Assembly (NCBI RefSeq): GCF_030696665.1 | Contig: NZ_JAUYRV010000039.1 | Coordinates: 1-64,000 of the forward strand | Source: Novosphingobium sp. | Lineage (GTDB): Bacteria > Pseudomonadota > Alphaproteobacteria > Sphingomonadales > Sphingomonadaceae | DNA: 64,000 nt | Direction of reading: 5' to 3' | Shown: piece by piece, positions 16,859 through 25,917 of the stretch | Layout of the letters: the number at the start of each line of letters is the position of its first letter | Numbering within the stretch: the first letter of the stretch is position 1 | The notes under the pieces: generated by a model | Seen by the model: the letters and a program-made list of their open reading frames with translations, nothing else | Databases searched by the model: none | What the model was told of the DNA's origin: nothing | Program-made: the position numbers and the translations under genes

Positions 16859-19081
16859 ATGAAACGCATTAAACTGCACTTGTTATTGACTGCAGGCGCG
16901 GCGCTCGCCGCGGCAACCCCAGCGTTTGCGCAGCAAGGTTCGGATGCACAGGCCACAGCAGAAAACGCCGCGGAGGCCTCCGACGGCACAGCACAGATCG
17001 CCGACATCGTCGTAACCGCCAACCGCCGCAGCGAAAAGCTGCAGGATGTCCCGATCGCCATCTCCGCATTCGGCGCAGCCGATCTCAACGCCACCGGCAC
17101 CGCCAATGCGCAAGATCTGGCTTCAGTGACCCCGGGCTTGATGATGGCCAACCAGTCTGCCGCGCTTACCCCGTTCATCCGCGGCGTCGGCGCCACTGAC
17201 AACACCGTCGGGCAAGAAGCCGCTGTCGCCACTTACGTTGACGGCGTCTACATCAGCTCAGTCTACGGATCGCTGTTTTCCTTCAACAATATTGAACGTG
17301 TTGAAGTACTCAAGGGTCCTCAGGGTACCCTGTTCGGGCGCAATGCCACAGGGGGCCTGATCCACATCATCACGCGCGATCCCAGCCACGACACCAAAAT
17401 CGAAGGCGGCGTTTCCTATGGCAGTTATAACACCGTCGGTGCCAGGCTTTATGGAACCACCGGCCTTGGCGACAACGCTGCTGCCGATATCGCGGTAATC
17501 TACAAACATCAGTCCGATGGCTGGGGCCGCAACATCAACCTTAACCGTGACATCGGTTTTGGCGGGAATGACTTCGCTGCCCGCAGCAAGTTCGTGTTCA
17601 CCCCCACCGATGCAACCACGATCAAGCTCAGCGCCGATTACAGCCAGACAAAGGGCATCGACATCGGTTCGGTCAAGAATATCCTGCCAGGTGCCATCGG
17701 TGCCGATGGCAAAGGTCCGACTGCAGGATTTTACAACAACCGTTCCGGCTACGACGAATACGTGAACACCAAGCAGGGCGGCGGCTCGCTCAACATCATG
17801 CACGATTTCGGCGCGTTTAGCGTGAATTCGATCACTGCCTATCGCAAGACCCAGGTCGTGCAGGCGTTTGACAACGACACGACCCCGGTCCGCCAGATCG
17901 ATGTACTGATCGACAACCAGACCTATCGCACCTTCACGCAGGAATTGCAGCTGCTTTCCCCATCCTCCAGCCCGATCGGCTGGATTGTCGGCGCGTTCTA
18001 TATGCGCGACAAGTCCGGCTTCGACGGTCCCGTCGGACTCGGCCTCTACGGTGCCGACGTGGGCGGCACGGGCGTGCTTATCAAGGGTGACATCGTAACC
18101 CAGTCTTATTCGGTCTTTGGTGAAGTGACCGTGCCACTGGGTGAAGCCACCAAACTGACCGGTGGTATCCGTTACACGCATGACAAGCGCACCATCACCG
18201 GCAGCACCGATCTGGTCGGCACCAGCGATCCGGGCGACAACAACGTCATCCTCAACCTCGCGCCACGGACGACTTATCCGTCGTTCTCTGAAGGCAAACC
18301 CACCTGGCGGGTGAGCCTTGCGCACAATTTCACTTCCGACGTCATGGCATATGCATCGTACAATCGCGGGTTCAAGAGCGGAAACTTCAATACAACAGCA
18401 CCATTTGCCCCGCCTTTCCGTTCGGAATCGATCGATGCCTATGAAGTCGGCTTCAAGATCGAAGCTCTCGATCGCCGCCTCCGTCTGAACGGTGCCGGGT
18501 TCATCTATAAGTACAAGAACATCCAGCTGACCAAACTTTCGGGCAGTTCCTTGTTCATCACCAACGCGACCAGCGCCGACGTGAAGGGCATAGATATCGA
18601 CGGCGAACTGGTCGCCACCGACTGGCTGCGGTTGCGCTTTGGCGCGGCCTTCCTCGACACCAAGTATAACGAGTTCACCGGGGCGCAGTTTTCGGTCCGC
18701 AATCCCAACGGCACCACCAGCATCCTGCAGGGCGGTACACTGACCGGAAACGACCTGACCCGGTCGCCGCACACGACGTTGAATGTCGGCGCTTTCATGT
18801 CGCACCCGATGGCTGGTGGCAAGGTTAACGCCAATGCCAACTACGTGCACAATTCCGGGTTCTTCTGGGAGCCAGACAACCGGCTCAAGCAGCCTTCCTA
18901 CGGGTTGCTCAATGCGCAGCTCGGCTGGTCTGCCGAGGATGACCGCTGGGGGATCAACCTGTTCGCCAAGAACCTGACCAAAACCAAGTATTCGGTCTGG
19001 CAGGTGGCGACCACCAACGGCGATCAGTATGCTCCTGCTGCACCGCGCACATGGGGCGCTGAGTTGACCTTCAAGTACTGA
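16859..19081 (+). CDS. TonB-dependent outer-membrane receptor
   Basis: A 740-residue receptor with an Ala-rich signal peptide (residues 1-24, cleavage after PAFA), a TonB-box-like IADIVVTA, and a plug domain containing VEVLKGPQGTLFGRNATGG. A 22-strand barrel follows and ends in an aromatic residue (TFKY). ATG 16859 has GGAGAGG upstream; the longer open frame from 16763 is not used. Sphingomonads use many such receptors for hydrophobic aromatic or terpenoid substrates as well as siderophores. Location inside the catabolic regulon suggests substrate uptake. A SnoaL-like gene follows across a strong hairpin. Confidence 0.95.
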   Translation: MKRIKLHLLLTAGAALAAATPAFAQQGSDAQATAENAAEASDGTAQIADIVVTANRRSEKLQDVPIAISAFGAADLNATGTANAQDLASVTPGLMMANQSAALTPFIRGVGATDNTVGQEAAVATYVDGVYISSVYGSLFSFNNIERVEVLKGPQGTLFGRNATGGLIHIITRDPSHDTKIEGGVSYGSYNTVGARLYGTTGLGDNAAADIAVIYKHQSDGWGRNINLNRDIGFGGNDFAARSKFVFTPTDATTIKLSADYSQTKGIDIGSVKNILPGAIGADGKGPTAGFYNNRSGYDEYVNTKQGGGSLNIMHDFGAFSVNSITAYRKTQVVQAFDNDTTPVRQIDVLIDNQTYRTFTQELQLLSPSSSPIGWIVGAFYMRDKSGFDGPVGLGLYGADVGGTGVLIKGDIVTQSYSVFGEVTVPLGEATKLTGGIRYTHDKRTITGSTDLVGTSDPGDNNVILNLAPRTTYPSFSEGKPTWRVSLAHNFTSDVMAYASYNRGFKSGNFNTTAPFAPPFRSESIDAYEVGFKIEALDRRLRLNGAGFIYKYKNIQLTKLSGSSLFITNATSADVKGIDIDGELVATDWLRLRFGAAFLDTKYNEFTGAQFSVRNPNGTTSILQGGTLTGNDLTRSPHTTLNVGAFMSHPMAGGKVNANANYVHNSGFFWEPDNRLKQPSYGLLNAQLGWSAEDDRWGINLFAKNLTKTKYSVWQVATTNGDQYAPAAPRTWGAELTFKY

Positions 19082-19092
19082 TCCAGCACTCC

Positions 19093-19120
19093 TCTCCGGG
19101 GGCGATGTTGCCCCCGGAGA
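19093..19120 (+). terminator. strong intra-operon hairpin
   Basis: A perfect 11-base stem, TCTCCGGGGGC with GCCCCCGGAGA around a six-base loop, sits 12 bases after the receptor stop and 70 bases before the SnoaL-like gene. No T-run follows, so it may protect the receptor mRNA 3' end or act as a partial terminator rather than a full one. Confidence 0.55.
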
Positions 19121-19189
19121 CAATGCTGCAAACCCGTTTGGGCCAGTTGCCTTGCAGCATCGTCAGCTTTGCCAAAGGAGTTCCCCACC

Positions 19190-19690
19190 ATGACCGATCA
19201 ATTAGCCGTCGCCGGTGATGGCATTCCTGAAAGACTTCGCCAGATCGAGGACCGCCTCGCCATCCAAGACGTGATATGCGCGGTTACGATCAATTCTGAC
19301 CTCAATGAACCAGCTGCCGCACTGGCATGCTTCACCGATGATGCTGTGATCGATTACAGCTCGGTCATGGGGCCAGGATCAGCAGGCGTGCCCGTAAAAG
19401 AGCACCGCGAACGCCTTGCCACTTTCTTGCCCGGCTTCGACAAGCGGCAGCATCAGGTCACCAATTTCCAGGTCAGCCTTCAGGGTGATGAAGCCAGTTG
19501 CATTTCGCAGTCACGCGCCGTCCATTTTCTGAACAGCGAAGTGTGGGAAGCATGGGGCACCTATCATCACAGGCTCCGGCGCACCGACTTGGGCTGGAAA
19601 ATCACTTATCAGCGCGCCGACCTGCTGCATCAGATCGGCCAGCACCTTGTCCCGCTGGCCACCGAAGTCGTTGCCAATCGAAGCGCCTGA
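19190..19690 (+). CDS. SnoaL/NTF2-like protein
   Basis: A 166-residue NTF2-fold protein resembling SnoaL_4: N-terminal IEDRLAIQDVICAVTINSDL helix, DDAVIDYSS strand, and C-terminal WGTYHHRLRRTDLGWKITYQRAD. Such domains act as small dehydratases, isomerases or hydroxylase-like proteins, or as binding subunits. ATG 19190 is preceded by AAAGGAG. It follows the TonB receptor and converges on the CoA-transferase gene with a two-base gap. The precise role is unknown. Confidence 0.82.
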   Translation: MTDQLAVAGDGIPERLRQIEDRLAIQDVICAVTINSDLNEPAAALACFTDDAVIDYSSVMGPGSAGVPVKEHRERLATFLPGFDKRQHQVTNFQVSLQGDEASCISQSRAVHFLNSEVWEAWGTYHHRLRRTDLGWKITYQRADLLHQIGQHLVPLATEVVANRSA

Positions 19691-19692
19691 AC

Positions 19693-20937
19693 TCAGTCGG
19701 GTGAAAGCCCCAGTTCCCCCAGGATGTCGGCGGTATCGGCACCCAGCATTGGCGCATGGCTGCGGATCGAGGCCGGCGTTTCGCTGAAGCGTACCGGGTG
19801 GCGTGGCTGGCGATAGCCACCGGTCGCAGGATGGTCGAAGTCTTCCAGAATGCCCGCCTCTGCAATCGCTCGGTCTTGCAGCAGGTCATCGGGCGAATTG
19901 ACGGGCGCAAACACCGCATCGGCAGCTTCAAGCAACGGCACCCATTCCGCCGTCGTCCGTGAAAGGAACGCGGTCGACAAAATGCGGTTTACGTCAGCGA
20001 TGTTCTCCAGCCGATCTTTGAGCGTCCGAAAGCGAGGCTCGTCGATCAGTTCGGACATGCCGGTGACATTGCACAGCGCGGCCCATTCGTCCGGCCCGAA
20101 GAACCCAACCACGATGTGCGTGTCTTTCGTTGGATGGATGAACTTGATCTCCGCAGGCGAGGCCAGCTTGATCACTCCGTCCCCTGTGAATGTAATGCCC
20201 GTCATCGCGTCAGGCCACAAAAACGCCAACGCCGCATCAAGCATACTAACCTGAACATGTTGACCGAGCCCGGTCCGCTCCCGGTGCAGCAAGGCCGCAG
20301 TGACCCCTTGCCAGACATTGAGCGCGGTAATCTTGTCAGTGACGGCATTGTTTACCAGTGCGGGCACACCCGTTGCGATCGGAGCCTGCGTGGCGGCGAA
20401 GCCGGACATCGCCTGGATGACAATATCATACACGCGCCGCTTTGCCGCCGTGCCTGCCGTCCCCATTCCGTCGATCGAAACGTAGACGATATTAGGCCTT
20501 AGCGCCTTGATCGCTTCATAGCCGATGCCCAACCGGTCGGCGACCCCAGGCCGGTAGTTCTGGATGACGACATCGCACGTCGCAGCCAGCGCGCTCACTG
20601 CTGCAAGCCCATCGGCCGCCTTGAGATCGACCACAATCGAACGCTTGTTGCGGTTGACATTCATGAAATACGACGAAATCCCCGCAACGCCGGAACGCAG
20701 GCTGCCGGCACCACGGGTTTGATCGCCGCCTGCGGTTTCCACCTTGATCACGTCTGCGCCCTGATCGCCAAGCAGCATCGCGGCAAACGGGGCCGAGACA
20801 TTGGTGCCGAATTCGAGCACGCGGTATCCCGCTAGCGGTCCATTCGCTGTCGCTGGCGCCAAGTCGATCAATTCAGGTTCCTCTTCCCAGCAAATTCGCA
20901 GCCCAAGACATACGCGACGGGCCGTGGCAGGCGTCAT
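19693..20937 (-). CDS. family III CoA-transferase (CaiB/BaiF)
   Basis: A 414-residue family III CoA-transferase: N-terminal VLEFGTNVSAPFAAMLLGDQGADVIKVE, the NRNKRSIVVDLK segment, and YDIVIQAMSGF carrying the catalytic Asp. It would move CoA between carboxylic acids, for example from succinyl-CoA to a pathway acid. ATG 20937 lacks a clear ribosome site; a TTG 22 codons later has GAGGA upstream and could be the true start. It is a single-gene unit with a perfect palindromic operator 38 bases upstream. Confidence 0.92.
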   Translation of the reverse strand: MTPATARRVCLGLRICWEEEPELIDLAPATANGPLAGYRVLEFGTNVSAPFAAMLLGDQGADVIKVETAGGDQTRGAGSLRSGVAGISSYFMNVNRNKRSIVVDLKAADGLAAVSALAATCDVVIQNYRPGVADRLGIGYEAIKALRPNIVYVSIDGMGTAGTAAKRRVYDIVIQAMSGFAATQAPIATGVPALVNNAVTDKITALNVWQGVTAALLHRERTGLGQHVQVSMLDAALAFLWPDAMTGITFTGDGVIKLASPAEIKFIHPTKDTHIVVGFFGPDEWAALCNVTGMSELIDEPRFRTLKDRLENIADVNRILSTAFLSRTTAEWVPLLEAADAVFAPVNSPDDLLQDRAIAEAGILEDFDHPATGGYRQPRHPVRFSETPASIRSHAPMLGADTADILGELGLSPD

Positions 20938-20976
20938 CGCGGTTGGAATCCACCCGTCCGATTGTCAGTCTGCACA

Positions 20977-20988
20977 ATTGCATGCAAT
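20977..20988. promoter_or_regulatory. operator-like palindrome ATTGCATGCAAT
   Basis: Perfectly self-complementary copy of the island motif (AATTGCATGCAATT over 20976-20989) located 40 bases before the CoA-transferase start. It is followed by another TTTTGCAAT, possibly a second half-site. Confidence 0.7.
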
Positions 20989-21184
20989 TTTGCAATGAAA
21001 GTCGACCGCACGCGCCCGATTAAATACAAACTTCTCGACCCACGGACCATGTCCGCCTGACATCGCCACCTCAGGTTCTGCGCGAGGTCGCCTACGTCAT
21101 CTCACCTGATATTGTTTTAAAAAGATTTTTTATACGATTAATTGATATGCGTCCTGCCTTCTCCCCGATATAGTTCACCCATTT

Positions 21185-21196
21185 AATGCATACATT
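21185..21196. promoter_or_regulatory. operator-like motif AATGCATACATT
   Basis: Copy of the island motif 24 bases before the start of the rightward SDR, close enough to overlap the transcript start. The AT-rich stretch upstream (21115-21145) probably contains the promoter. Confidence 0.6.
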
Positions 21197-21219
21197 TTCC
21201 AACAAATAGCGAGGCGACG

Positions 21220-21981
21220 ATGACCAGGTTGCACGGACGGACCGCGATTGTTACCGGCGCAGCACGCGGCCTTGGCGCGGGGATCGCACAGGCGCTGGCG
21301 GAAGATGGCGCGGCGGTTGTGCTGGCCGACGTTCTGCCACAGGTCAATGACACCGCCGCAGCACTGGCAAGCGCGGGCCACCGTACGCTCGCGGTGCATC
21401 TCGACGTTACTAGCGAAGAAAATTGGCATCTTGCCCTCACAACTGCCGTCCAAAGCTTTGGCGAAGTGTCAATTCTGGTCAATAACGCCGGGATCACGAT
21501 CAACAAGGATTTCGAATCCGTTTCGATCGATGAGTTCCGCAAGATCCTCGACGTCAACCTGCTCGGCGCCTTTCGCGGCATGCAGGCCGTGCTGCCTTCG
21601 ATGAAGCGCGCGGGCGGCGGGGCGATCATCAATGTCGCCTCGACCACCACCGATCAGATCCTCTCGATCGCACCGTGCTATGGCGCGTCAAAATCCGCGC
21701 TCGCCAATCTGACCAAAAGCGCGGCGCTGCACTGCGCCGAGCAGGGCTACGGCATACGGGTAAACAGTGTTCATCCAGGCACCCACGCTACGCCGATGGT
21801 CATGGGTGATGGCATGGCAACCGAACATCCCGCAGCGCGCGCCATCATTGAAGCCATCCCGATGAAGCGTATGGGCCAGCCGTTGGAACTCGGCCGCGTC
21901 GTGGCATTCCTCGCGTCGCAAGACGCCAGCTACATGACCGGCGCGGAAGTGTTCAGCGACGGGGGAGCCGTCATTACTTAG
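21220..21981 (+). CDS. short-chain dehydrogenase/reductase 2
   Basis: Classical SDR of 253 residues: TGAARGLG cofactor motif, NNAG, active-site Ser in NVASTTTD and YGASKSA. The C-terminus is MTGAEVFSDGGAVIT. GAGGCG lies just upstream of the ATG. It is a single-gene unit with its own operator copy and faces the BadH-like SDR. The substrate is unknown; a 3-oxoacyl or cyclic alcohol substrate is typical of the family. Confidence 0.9.
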   Translation: MTRLHGRTAIVTGAARGLGAGIAQALAEDGAAVVLADVLPQVNDTAAALASAGHRTLAVHLDVTSEENWHLALTTAVQSFGEVSILVNNAGITINKDFESVSIDEFRKILDVNLLGAFRGMQAVLPSMKRAGGGAIINVASTTTDQILSIAPCYGASKSALANLTKSAALHCAEQGYGIRVNSVHPGTHATPMVMGDGMATEHPAARAIIEAIPMKRMGQPLELGRVVAFLASQDASYMTGAEVFSDGGAVIT

Positions 21982-22036
21982 ATCAATCCTGCACGCAGGA
22001 GGCCGGGGCATAGGGCTGCCAGCCCCTCGCACCCGT

Positions 22037-22813
22037 TCAGCCAACCATCGTCAATCCGCCGGAAACACTTATGATCTGGCCTTGCACGTAGGACGCATCG
22101 TCCGTGGCCAGGAATGTGATCATCCGCGCCACTTCGCCCGGCTCGCCAATGCGGCGCAGCGGGATCTGGCGTTCGTTCTTGGCATCGAACTGTTCGGGGT
22201 CATCGCGACTGTACTTCACATTGTCATAGCCCGCCGTGCGAGTGGCGCCAGGACTGACCACATTGCAGAGGATATTGTGGCGTGAATGTTCGCGCGCCAG
22301 TGCCTTGGTAAAAGTGATCACAGCGCCCTTGCAGCCCGAATAGACCGCTTCGTGTGCTGCACCAAGGCGGCCCGCGTCCGAGGCGACGTTGATCACGCGG
22401 CCTCCGCGTCCAGCCGCCACCATCAACTTTAGAACCACCCAACACATGTTGAGCACGCCCTTGTAATTGATAGCGATGAGCTTGTCCCAGAACTCGGGCT
22501 GGGTATCGAGGAACCAGAACGCCTGGTCCCAGCCAACGTTGTTGACCAGGATGTCGGGCGATCCGCCAGCATCCTCAACGAACTGGGCCACGGCTTGCTG
22601 CACGTTGGCCGTATCGGCTACGTCAACCTTGTAGGCAAAGACCTTGGTCGTGCCGCTGCCGATGATCTGCAAGGTTTCTTGCGCGCCTTCCAGATTGATG
22701 TCGAAAATCGCCACGGCCGCGCATTCTTCTTCAGCAAATTGCTTGCAGATCTCGCGTCCGATCCCTGATCCGCCGCCTGTGACGATTGCGATCTTGCCTG
22801 CCAGTTTTCCCAC
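22037..22813 (-). CDS. SDR similar to 2-hydroxycyclohexanecarboxyl-CoA dehydrogenase (BadH)
   Basis: A 258-residue SDR with TGGGSGIG, NVASDAGRLG and YSGCKG active-site motifs. The segments FTKALAREHSRHNI, NVVSPGATRT and the ending SVSGGLTMVG closely recall BadH of the cyclohexanecarboxylate route, which oxidises a 2-hydroxy-alicyclic acyl-CoA. This is a remembered similarity and should be tested by alignment. GTG 22813 has GGGAGAG upstream; the frame is open to 22864 but that part overlaps the operator. It is the third gene of leuB - SDR 4 - this SDR, yet has its own operator copy. Confidence 0.88.
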   Translation of the reverse strand: MGKLAGKIAIVTGGGSGIGREICKQFAEEECAAVAIFDINLEGAQETLQIIGSGTTKVFAYKVDVADTANVQQAVAQFVEDAGGSPDILVNNVGWDQAFWFLDTQPEFWDKLIAINYKGVLNMCWVVLKLMVAAGRGGRVINVASDAGRLGAAHEAVYSGCKGAVITFTKALAREHSRHNILCNVVSPGATRTAGYDNVKYSRDDPEQFDAKNERQIPLRRIGEPGEVARMITFLATDDASYVQGQIISVSGGLTMVG

Positions 22814-22844
22814 GAAGCACTCTCCCAATGTTCTTGTTACAATG

Positions 22845-22854
22845 ATTGTATGCA
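22845..22854. promoter_or_regulatory. operator-like motif ATTGTATGCA
   Basis: Ten-base match to the island motif, 32 bases upstream of the BadH-like SDR start, within the short gap after SDR 4. It suggests an internal promoter under the same regulator. Confidence 0.55.
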
Positions 22855-22900
22855 GCATACCCAAACGCGGCTGCGCCGCACAAACCCAAAGGCGCGCGCT

Positions 22901-23647
22901 TTACAGGCCGCTGACCAGATGCCCGCCATCGACCACGATCACCGATCCGGTCATGTAGCGCGAAGCATCTGACGCCAGCAGCAGCAAAGGCCCGTCAAGG
23001 TCCGGCAAATGGCCCAGCCGCCGCTGCGGAATGCGCCGCACCAGCGCCTTGCCAGGTTCCGATTCCCAGAATTCGGAATTGATCTCGGTCGCAAAATACC
23101 CGGGCGCAATCGCGTTTACGCGGATGCCGTACCGGGCAAGTTCAAGCGCCATAACCTTAGTGAACTGGATTACGCCGGCTTTCGACACCGCATATGGCAG
23201 CACCCCGCCGCCCTGCCGGATGCCAAGGATCGAGGCGATATTGATGATCGAGCCACCCACGCCGCGCGCCTTCATCGCCCGCGCTGTCGCCTGTGCCAGC
23301 AGGAACAGGCCTTTCAGGTTGGTATCCACTACGCAGTCCCAGTCGGCCTCTGACTGATCCAGTGCATTGGCTTCGCGCACGACGCCGGCGTTGTTGACGA
23401 GAATGTCGATGGTGCCCAACGTCGGGGTGATTGCCGCAATGCTGTTCGGGTCGGCAACGTCAAGCTGCACCGCATCCGCCTGCCCGCCGCAGGCCGTGAT
23501 CGTTTCGGCCAGTGTGGACAAAGCGCCGATCCGCCGCGCGGCAAGCACGACCTGCACTCCTTCGCCTGCCAGTACGCGCGCGAAATGCGCGCCAAGCCCG
23601 GATGATGCGCCGGTGATGAGCGCGCGGCGACCAGCAAGATCTCCCAT
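22901..23647 (-). CDS. short-chain dehydrogenase/reductase 4
   Basis: A 248-residue classical SDR: TGASSGLG, NNAGVV, INIASILG and YAVSKAG. C-terminal YMTGSVIVVDGGHLVSGL. It starts five bases after the leuB-like stop, so the two are surely co-transcribed. Role in the island is probably oxidation or reduction of a hydroxyacyl intermediate; the substrate is not deducible. Confidence 0.9.
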   Translation of the reverse strand: MGDLAGRRALITGASSGLGAHFARVLAGEGVQVVLAARRIGALSTLAETITACGGQADAVQLDVADPNSIAAITPTLGTIDILVNNAGVVREANALDQSEADWDCVVDTNLKGLFLLAQATARAMKARGVGGSIINIASILGIRQGGGVLPYAVSKAGVIQFTKVMALELARYGIRVNAIAPGYFATEINSEFWESEPGKALVRRIPQRRLGHLPDLDGPLLLLASDASRYMTGSVIVVDGGHLVSGL

Positions 23648-23652
23648 GACGA

Positions 23653-24735
23653 TCAGATATCTCCATCAGCTAAAGCGGCAAGGATGGCATTACCCATATC
23701 CGCCGTCGATGCGCTGCCGCCTAGGTCGCGGGTGCGCAAACCGTTGTCGAGCACCCGGCCAACCGCCGCCTCGATGCTCGCGGCAAGGCCTCCGGCATCA
23801 AGGCTGTGGCGGAACGCCATGGCAAGGCTGAGCACGCTGGCACACGGATTGGCGATCCCCTGTCCTGCAATATCCGGGGCTGAGCCATGAATCGGTTCAT
23901 ACAGGCCGGGCCGGCCTGCGTCGCCGATCGCGGCCGACGGAAGCATCCCGATCGATCCGGTGAGCATCGCCGCCGTGTCCGAAAGCAGGTCGCCAAACAG
24001 GTTGTCAGTCAGGATAACGTCAAACTGGCGGGGGTTCTTGACCAGTTGCATCGAACAGTTGTCGGCCAGCATGTGCGACAGTTCGACATCGCCATATTCG
24101 GCTGCGTGCAGCGCGGTCACTTCCTCGCGCCATAGCAGCCCTGCCTCCATCACGTTGCCCTTCTCGACCGAACAGACCCGACCCTGCCGTGTCCGTGCGC
24201 TCGCAAATGCAATCCGGGCGACGCGGCGGATTTCGTCGGTGGTATAGACATGCGTGTTCACCCCTCGCCGCTGCCCGTCAGCCAGCGTCTCGATCCCGCG
24301 CGGCTCGCCGAAATAAACCCCGCCGGTCAGTTCACGAACGAACAGGATGTCGAGCCCGGCAACCACTTCGGGCTTGAGCGTCGATGCCCCCGCCAGCGGT
24401 GCAAAGCAGATCGCCGGACGCAGGTTTGCATACACTTCCATTTCCGCACGCAACCGCAGCAGCCCCGCTTCGGGCCTGCGGTCGTAGGGCATGGTCGCCC
24501 AGCGCGGCCCACCGACCGCGCCCAGCAACACCGCATCGGCGGCTTTTGCTGCGGCAACGGTCACATCGGTCAGCGGCTCGCCGGTTGCGTCAATCTGCGC
24601 GCCACCAAACAGAGCGCTGGCGATCTCAACGTCGATTCGCCCGGACTCTCGCGCCCACTGCGCGATCTGGGCGCTCACTTGCGTAACTTCGGGGCCGATC
24701 CCGTCGCCGGGCAACAAAAGAAGCGTTTTAGCCAT
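23653..24735 (-). CDS. leuB: LeuB-like 3-isopropylmalate/2-alkylmalate dehydrogenase
   Basis: A 360-residue NAD-dependent beta-decarboxylating dehydrogenase: [10 protein letters not shown], the Arg-rich [30 protein letters not shown] with the catalytic Tyr, SVEKGNVME with the catalytic Lys, and [10 protein letters not shown] with metal-binding Asp residues. The family oxidises and decarboxylates 3-substituted malates to 2-oxoacids. ATG 24735 has GGGGG seven bases upstream. It lies 20 kb from leuCD, heads a unit with two SDRs and has a perfect operator copy upstream. A catabolic alkylmalate substrate is therefore likely, but leucine synthesis is not excluded. Confidence 0.9.
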   Translation of the reverse strand: MAKTLLLLPGDGIGPEVTQVSAQIAQWARESGRIDVEIASALFGGAQIDATGEPLTDVTVAAAKAADAVLLGAVGGPRWATMPYDRRPEAGLLRLRAEMEVYANLRPAICFAPLAGASTLKPEVVAGLDILFVRELTGGVYFGEPRGIETLADGQRRGVNTHVYTTDEIRRVARIAFASARTRQGRVCSVEKGNVMEAGLLWREEVTALHAAEYGDVELSHMLADNCSMQLVKNPRQFDVILTDNLFGDLLSDTAAMLTGSIGMLPSAAIGDAGRPGLYEPIHGSAPDIAGQGIANPCASVLSLAMAFRHSLDAGGLAASIEAAVGRVLDNGLRTRDLGGSASTADMGNAILAALADGDI

Positions 24736-24820
24736 GTTCAAACCCCCAACAGTCGGAGCGGTTGCAGGCGGGACTGTAGCCCGCGCAGCGCACGTTTAGG
24801 CTGGCGTAGTGTGAGAGTAC

Positions 24821-24832
24821 ATTGTATGCAAT
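24821..24832. promoter_or_regulatory. operator ATTGTATGCAAT (leuB/amidohydrolase gap)
   Basis: Exact match to ATTGYATRCAAT, midway in the divergent gap between the leuB-like gene (start 24735) and the amidohydrolase (start 24898). A single site could control both directions. Confidence 0.75.
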
Positions 24833-24897
24833 GTTCAATTGATGCGGCCGCAAAAATTTCCGCGCAATGGCAATGCATGGTTTAAGGAGAGGTGCTG

Positions 24898-25917
24898 ATG
24901 ACCCGAGACGCTTGGCGCAACCAGGTGGGCGAAGATGCCATCGAGCCCGCCCTGCCGATCATCGACGCGCATCACCACGTCTGGGAAAACGAGCCGTTTC
25001 CCCCATTCGATCCCTATGACGAAAATGGCCTTTTCGCCGACAAGACCGCCAGCGGCCACCGCATCATCGGCACGATCTACGTCGATTCGCACACCAGTTA
25101 TCGCACGACCGGGCCGGACCATCTGCGTGTGGTTGGCGAAACCGATTATGCAGAACGCGTCGCGCAGGTCGGGATGGGGCGCGGCGGTGCCTTTGCTGGG
25201 GTCTGCTGTGCGATCGCCCCTCGCGCAGACCTGACGCTGGGCGCGCGGGTCGGGGAAGTGCTCGATGCCCACGCGCAGGCATCATCCCGGTTTCGCGGCG
25301 TACGGCACATGACCGCCCATGATGGCGATGTGCCCGCGAGCGCGGCAACCGGCGCCGGCGTGATGATGCACAGCGCCTTCCGCGAAGGCTTTGCCGAACT
25401 GGGGCGGCGCGGGCTCAGCTTCGATGCGTGGTTGCTGCAACCGCAATTGCCCGAAGTGATCGATCTGGCGCGCCACTTTCCCGATACGCCGATCATCCTC
25501 AACCACCTCGGCGGCCCGCTTGCGATCGGTCGCTTCGCCGATCGTCGGGATGAAGCCTACGCAAGCTGGCGCGCTGACATGGCCACGCTTGCCACTTGCG
25601 AAAATGTCCGGGTGAAGCTGGGCGGCCTCAACATGGGGATGGCAGGCGTCGATGCGCTGGCACGCGACGTCCCCTTCACATCGCAGGAAATGGCCGCGGC
25701 GCAGAAGCACTTCATCCTCACAGCCATCGACCTGTTCGGCCCTGCCCGCGCGATGTTCGAAAGCAACACACCGATCGATACTTACGGCGCGGGCTATGGC
25801 GTGATCTGGAACGCGTTCAAGCGCATCACCGCAGACTTCACCCCGAACGAACGCGCGCTGCTATTCTGCGGCACGGCAACAAAAACCTACCGCATCGACC
25901 CGACGCAGCTTCAGTAG
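24898..25917 (+). CDS. amidohydrolase-2 family metal hydrolase
   Basis: A 339-residue TIM-barrel hydrolase: metal motif DAHHHVW near residue 24, ILNHLGGP, and a late FESNTP motif with the conserved acid region. Family members hydrolyse lactones (for example LigI and sugar lactonases) or decarboxylate aromatic acids. A lactonase acting on a BVMO product is plausible here. ATG 24898 is seven bases after AAGGAGA; the GTG at 24892 is too close to it. The 3' end overlaps the convergent acyl-CoA ligase by seven bases. Confidence 0.88.
   Translation: MTRDAWRNQVGEDAIEPALPIIDAHHHVWENEPFPPFDPYDENGLFADKTASGHRIIGTIYVDSHTSYRTTGPDHLRVVGETDYAERVAQVGMGRGGAFAGVCCAIAPRADLTLGARVGEVLDAHAQASSRFRGVRHMTAHDGDVPASAATGAGVMMHSAFREGFAELGRRGLSFDAWLLQPQLPEVIDLARHFPDTPIILNHLGGPLAIGRFADRRDEAYASWRADMATLATCENVRVKLGGLNMGMAGVDALARDVPFTSQEMAAAQKHFILTAIDLFGPARAMFESNTPIDTYGAGYGVIWNAFKRITADFTPNERALLFCGTATKTYRIDPTQLQ

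Noticed and set aside
17258..19123. 621-codon open frame antisense to the TonB receptor
   Set aside because: It lies wholly opposite a receptor with signal peptide, plug motifs and barrel ending. High-GC codon bias opens antisense frames; no protein-family motif or ribosome site was seen in it.
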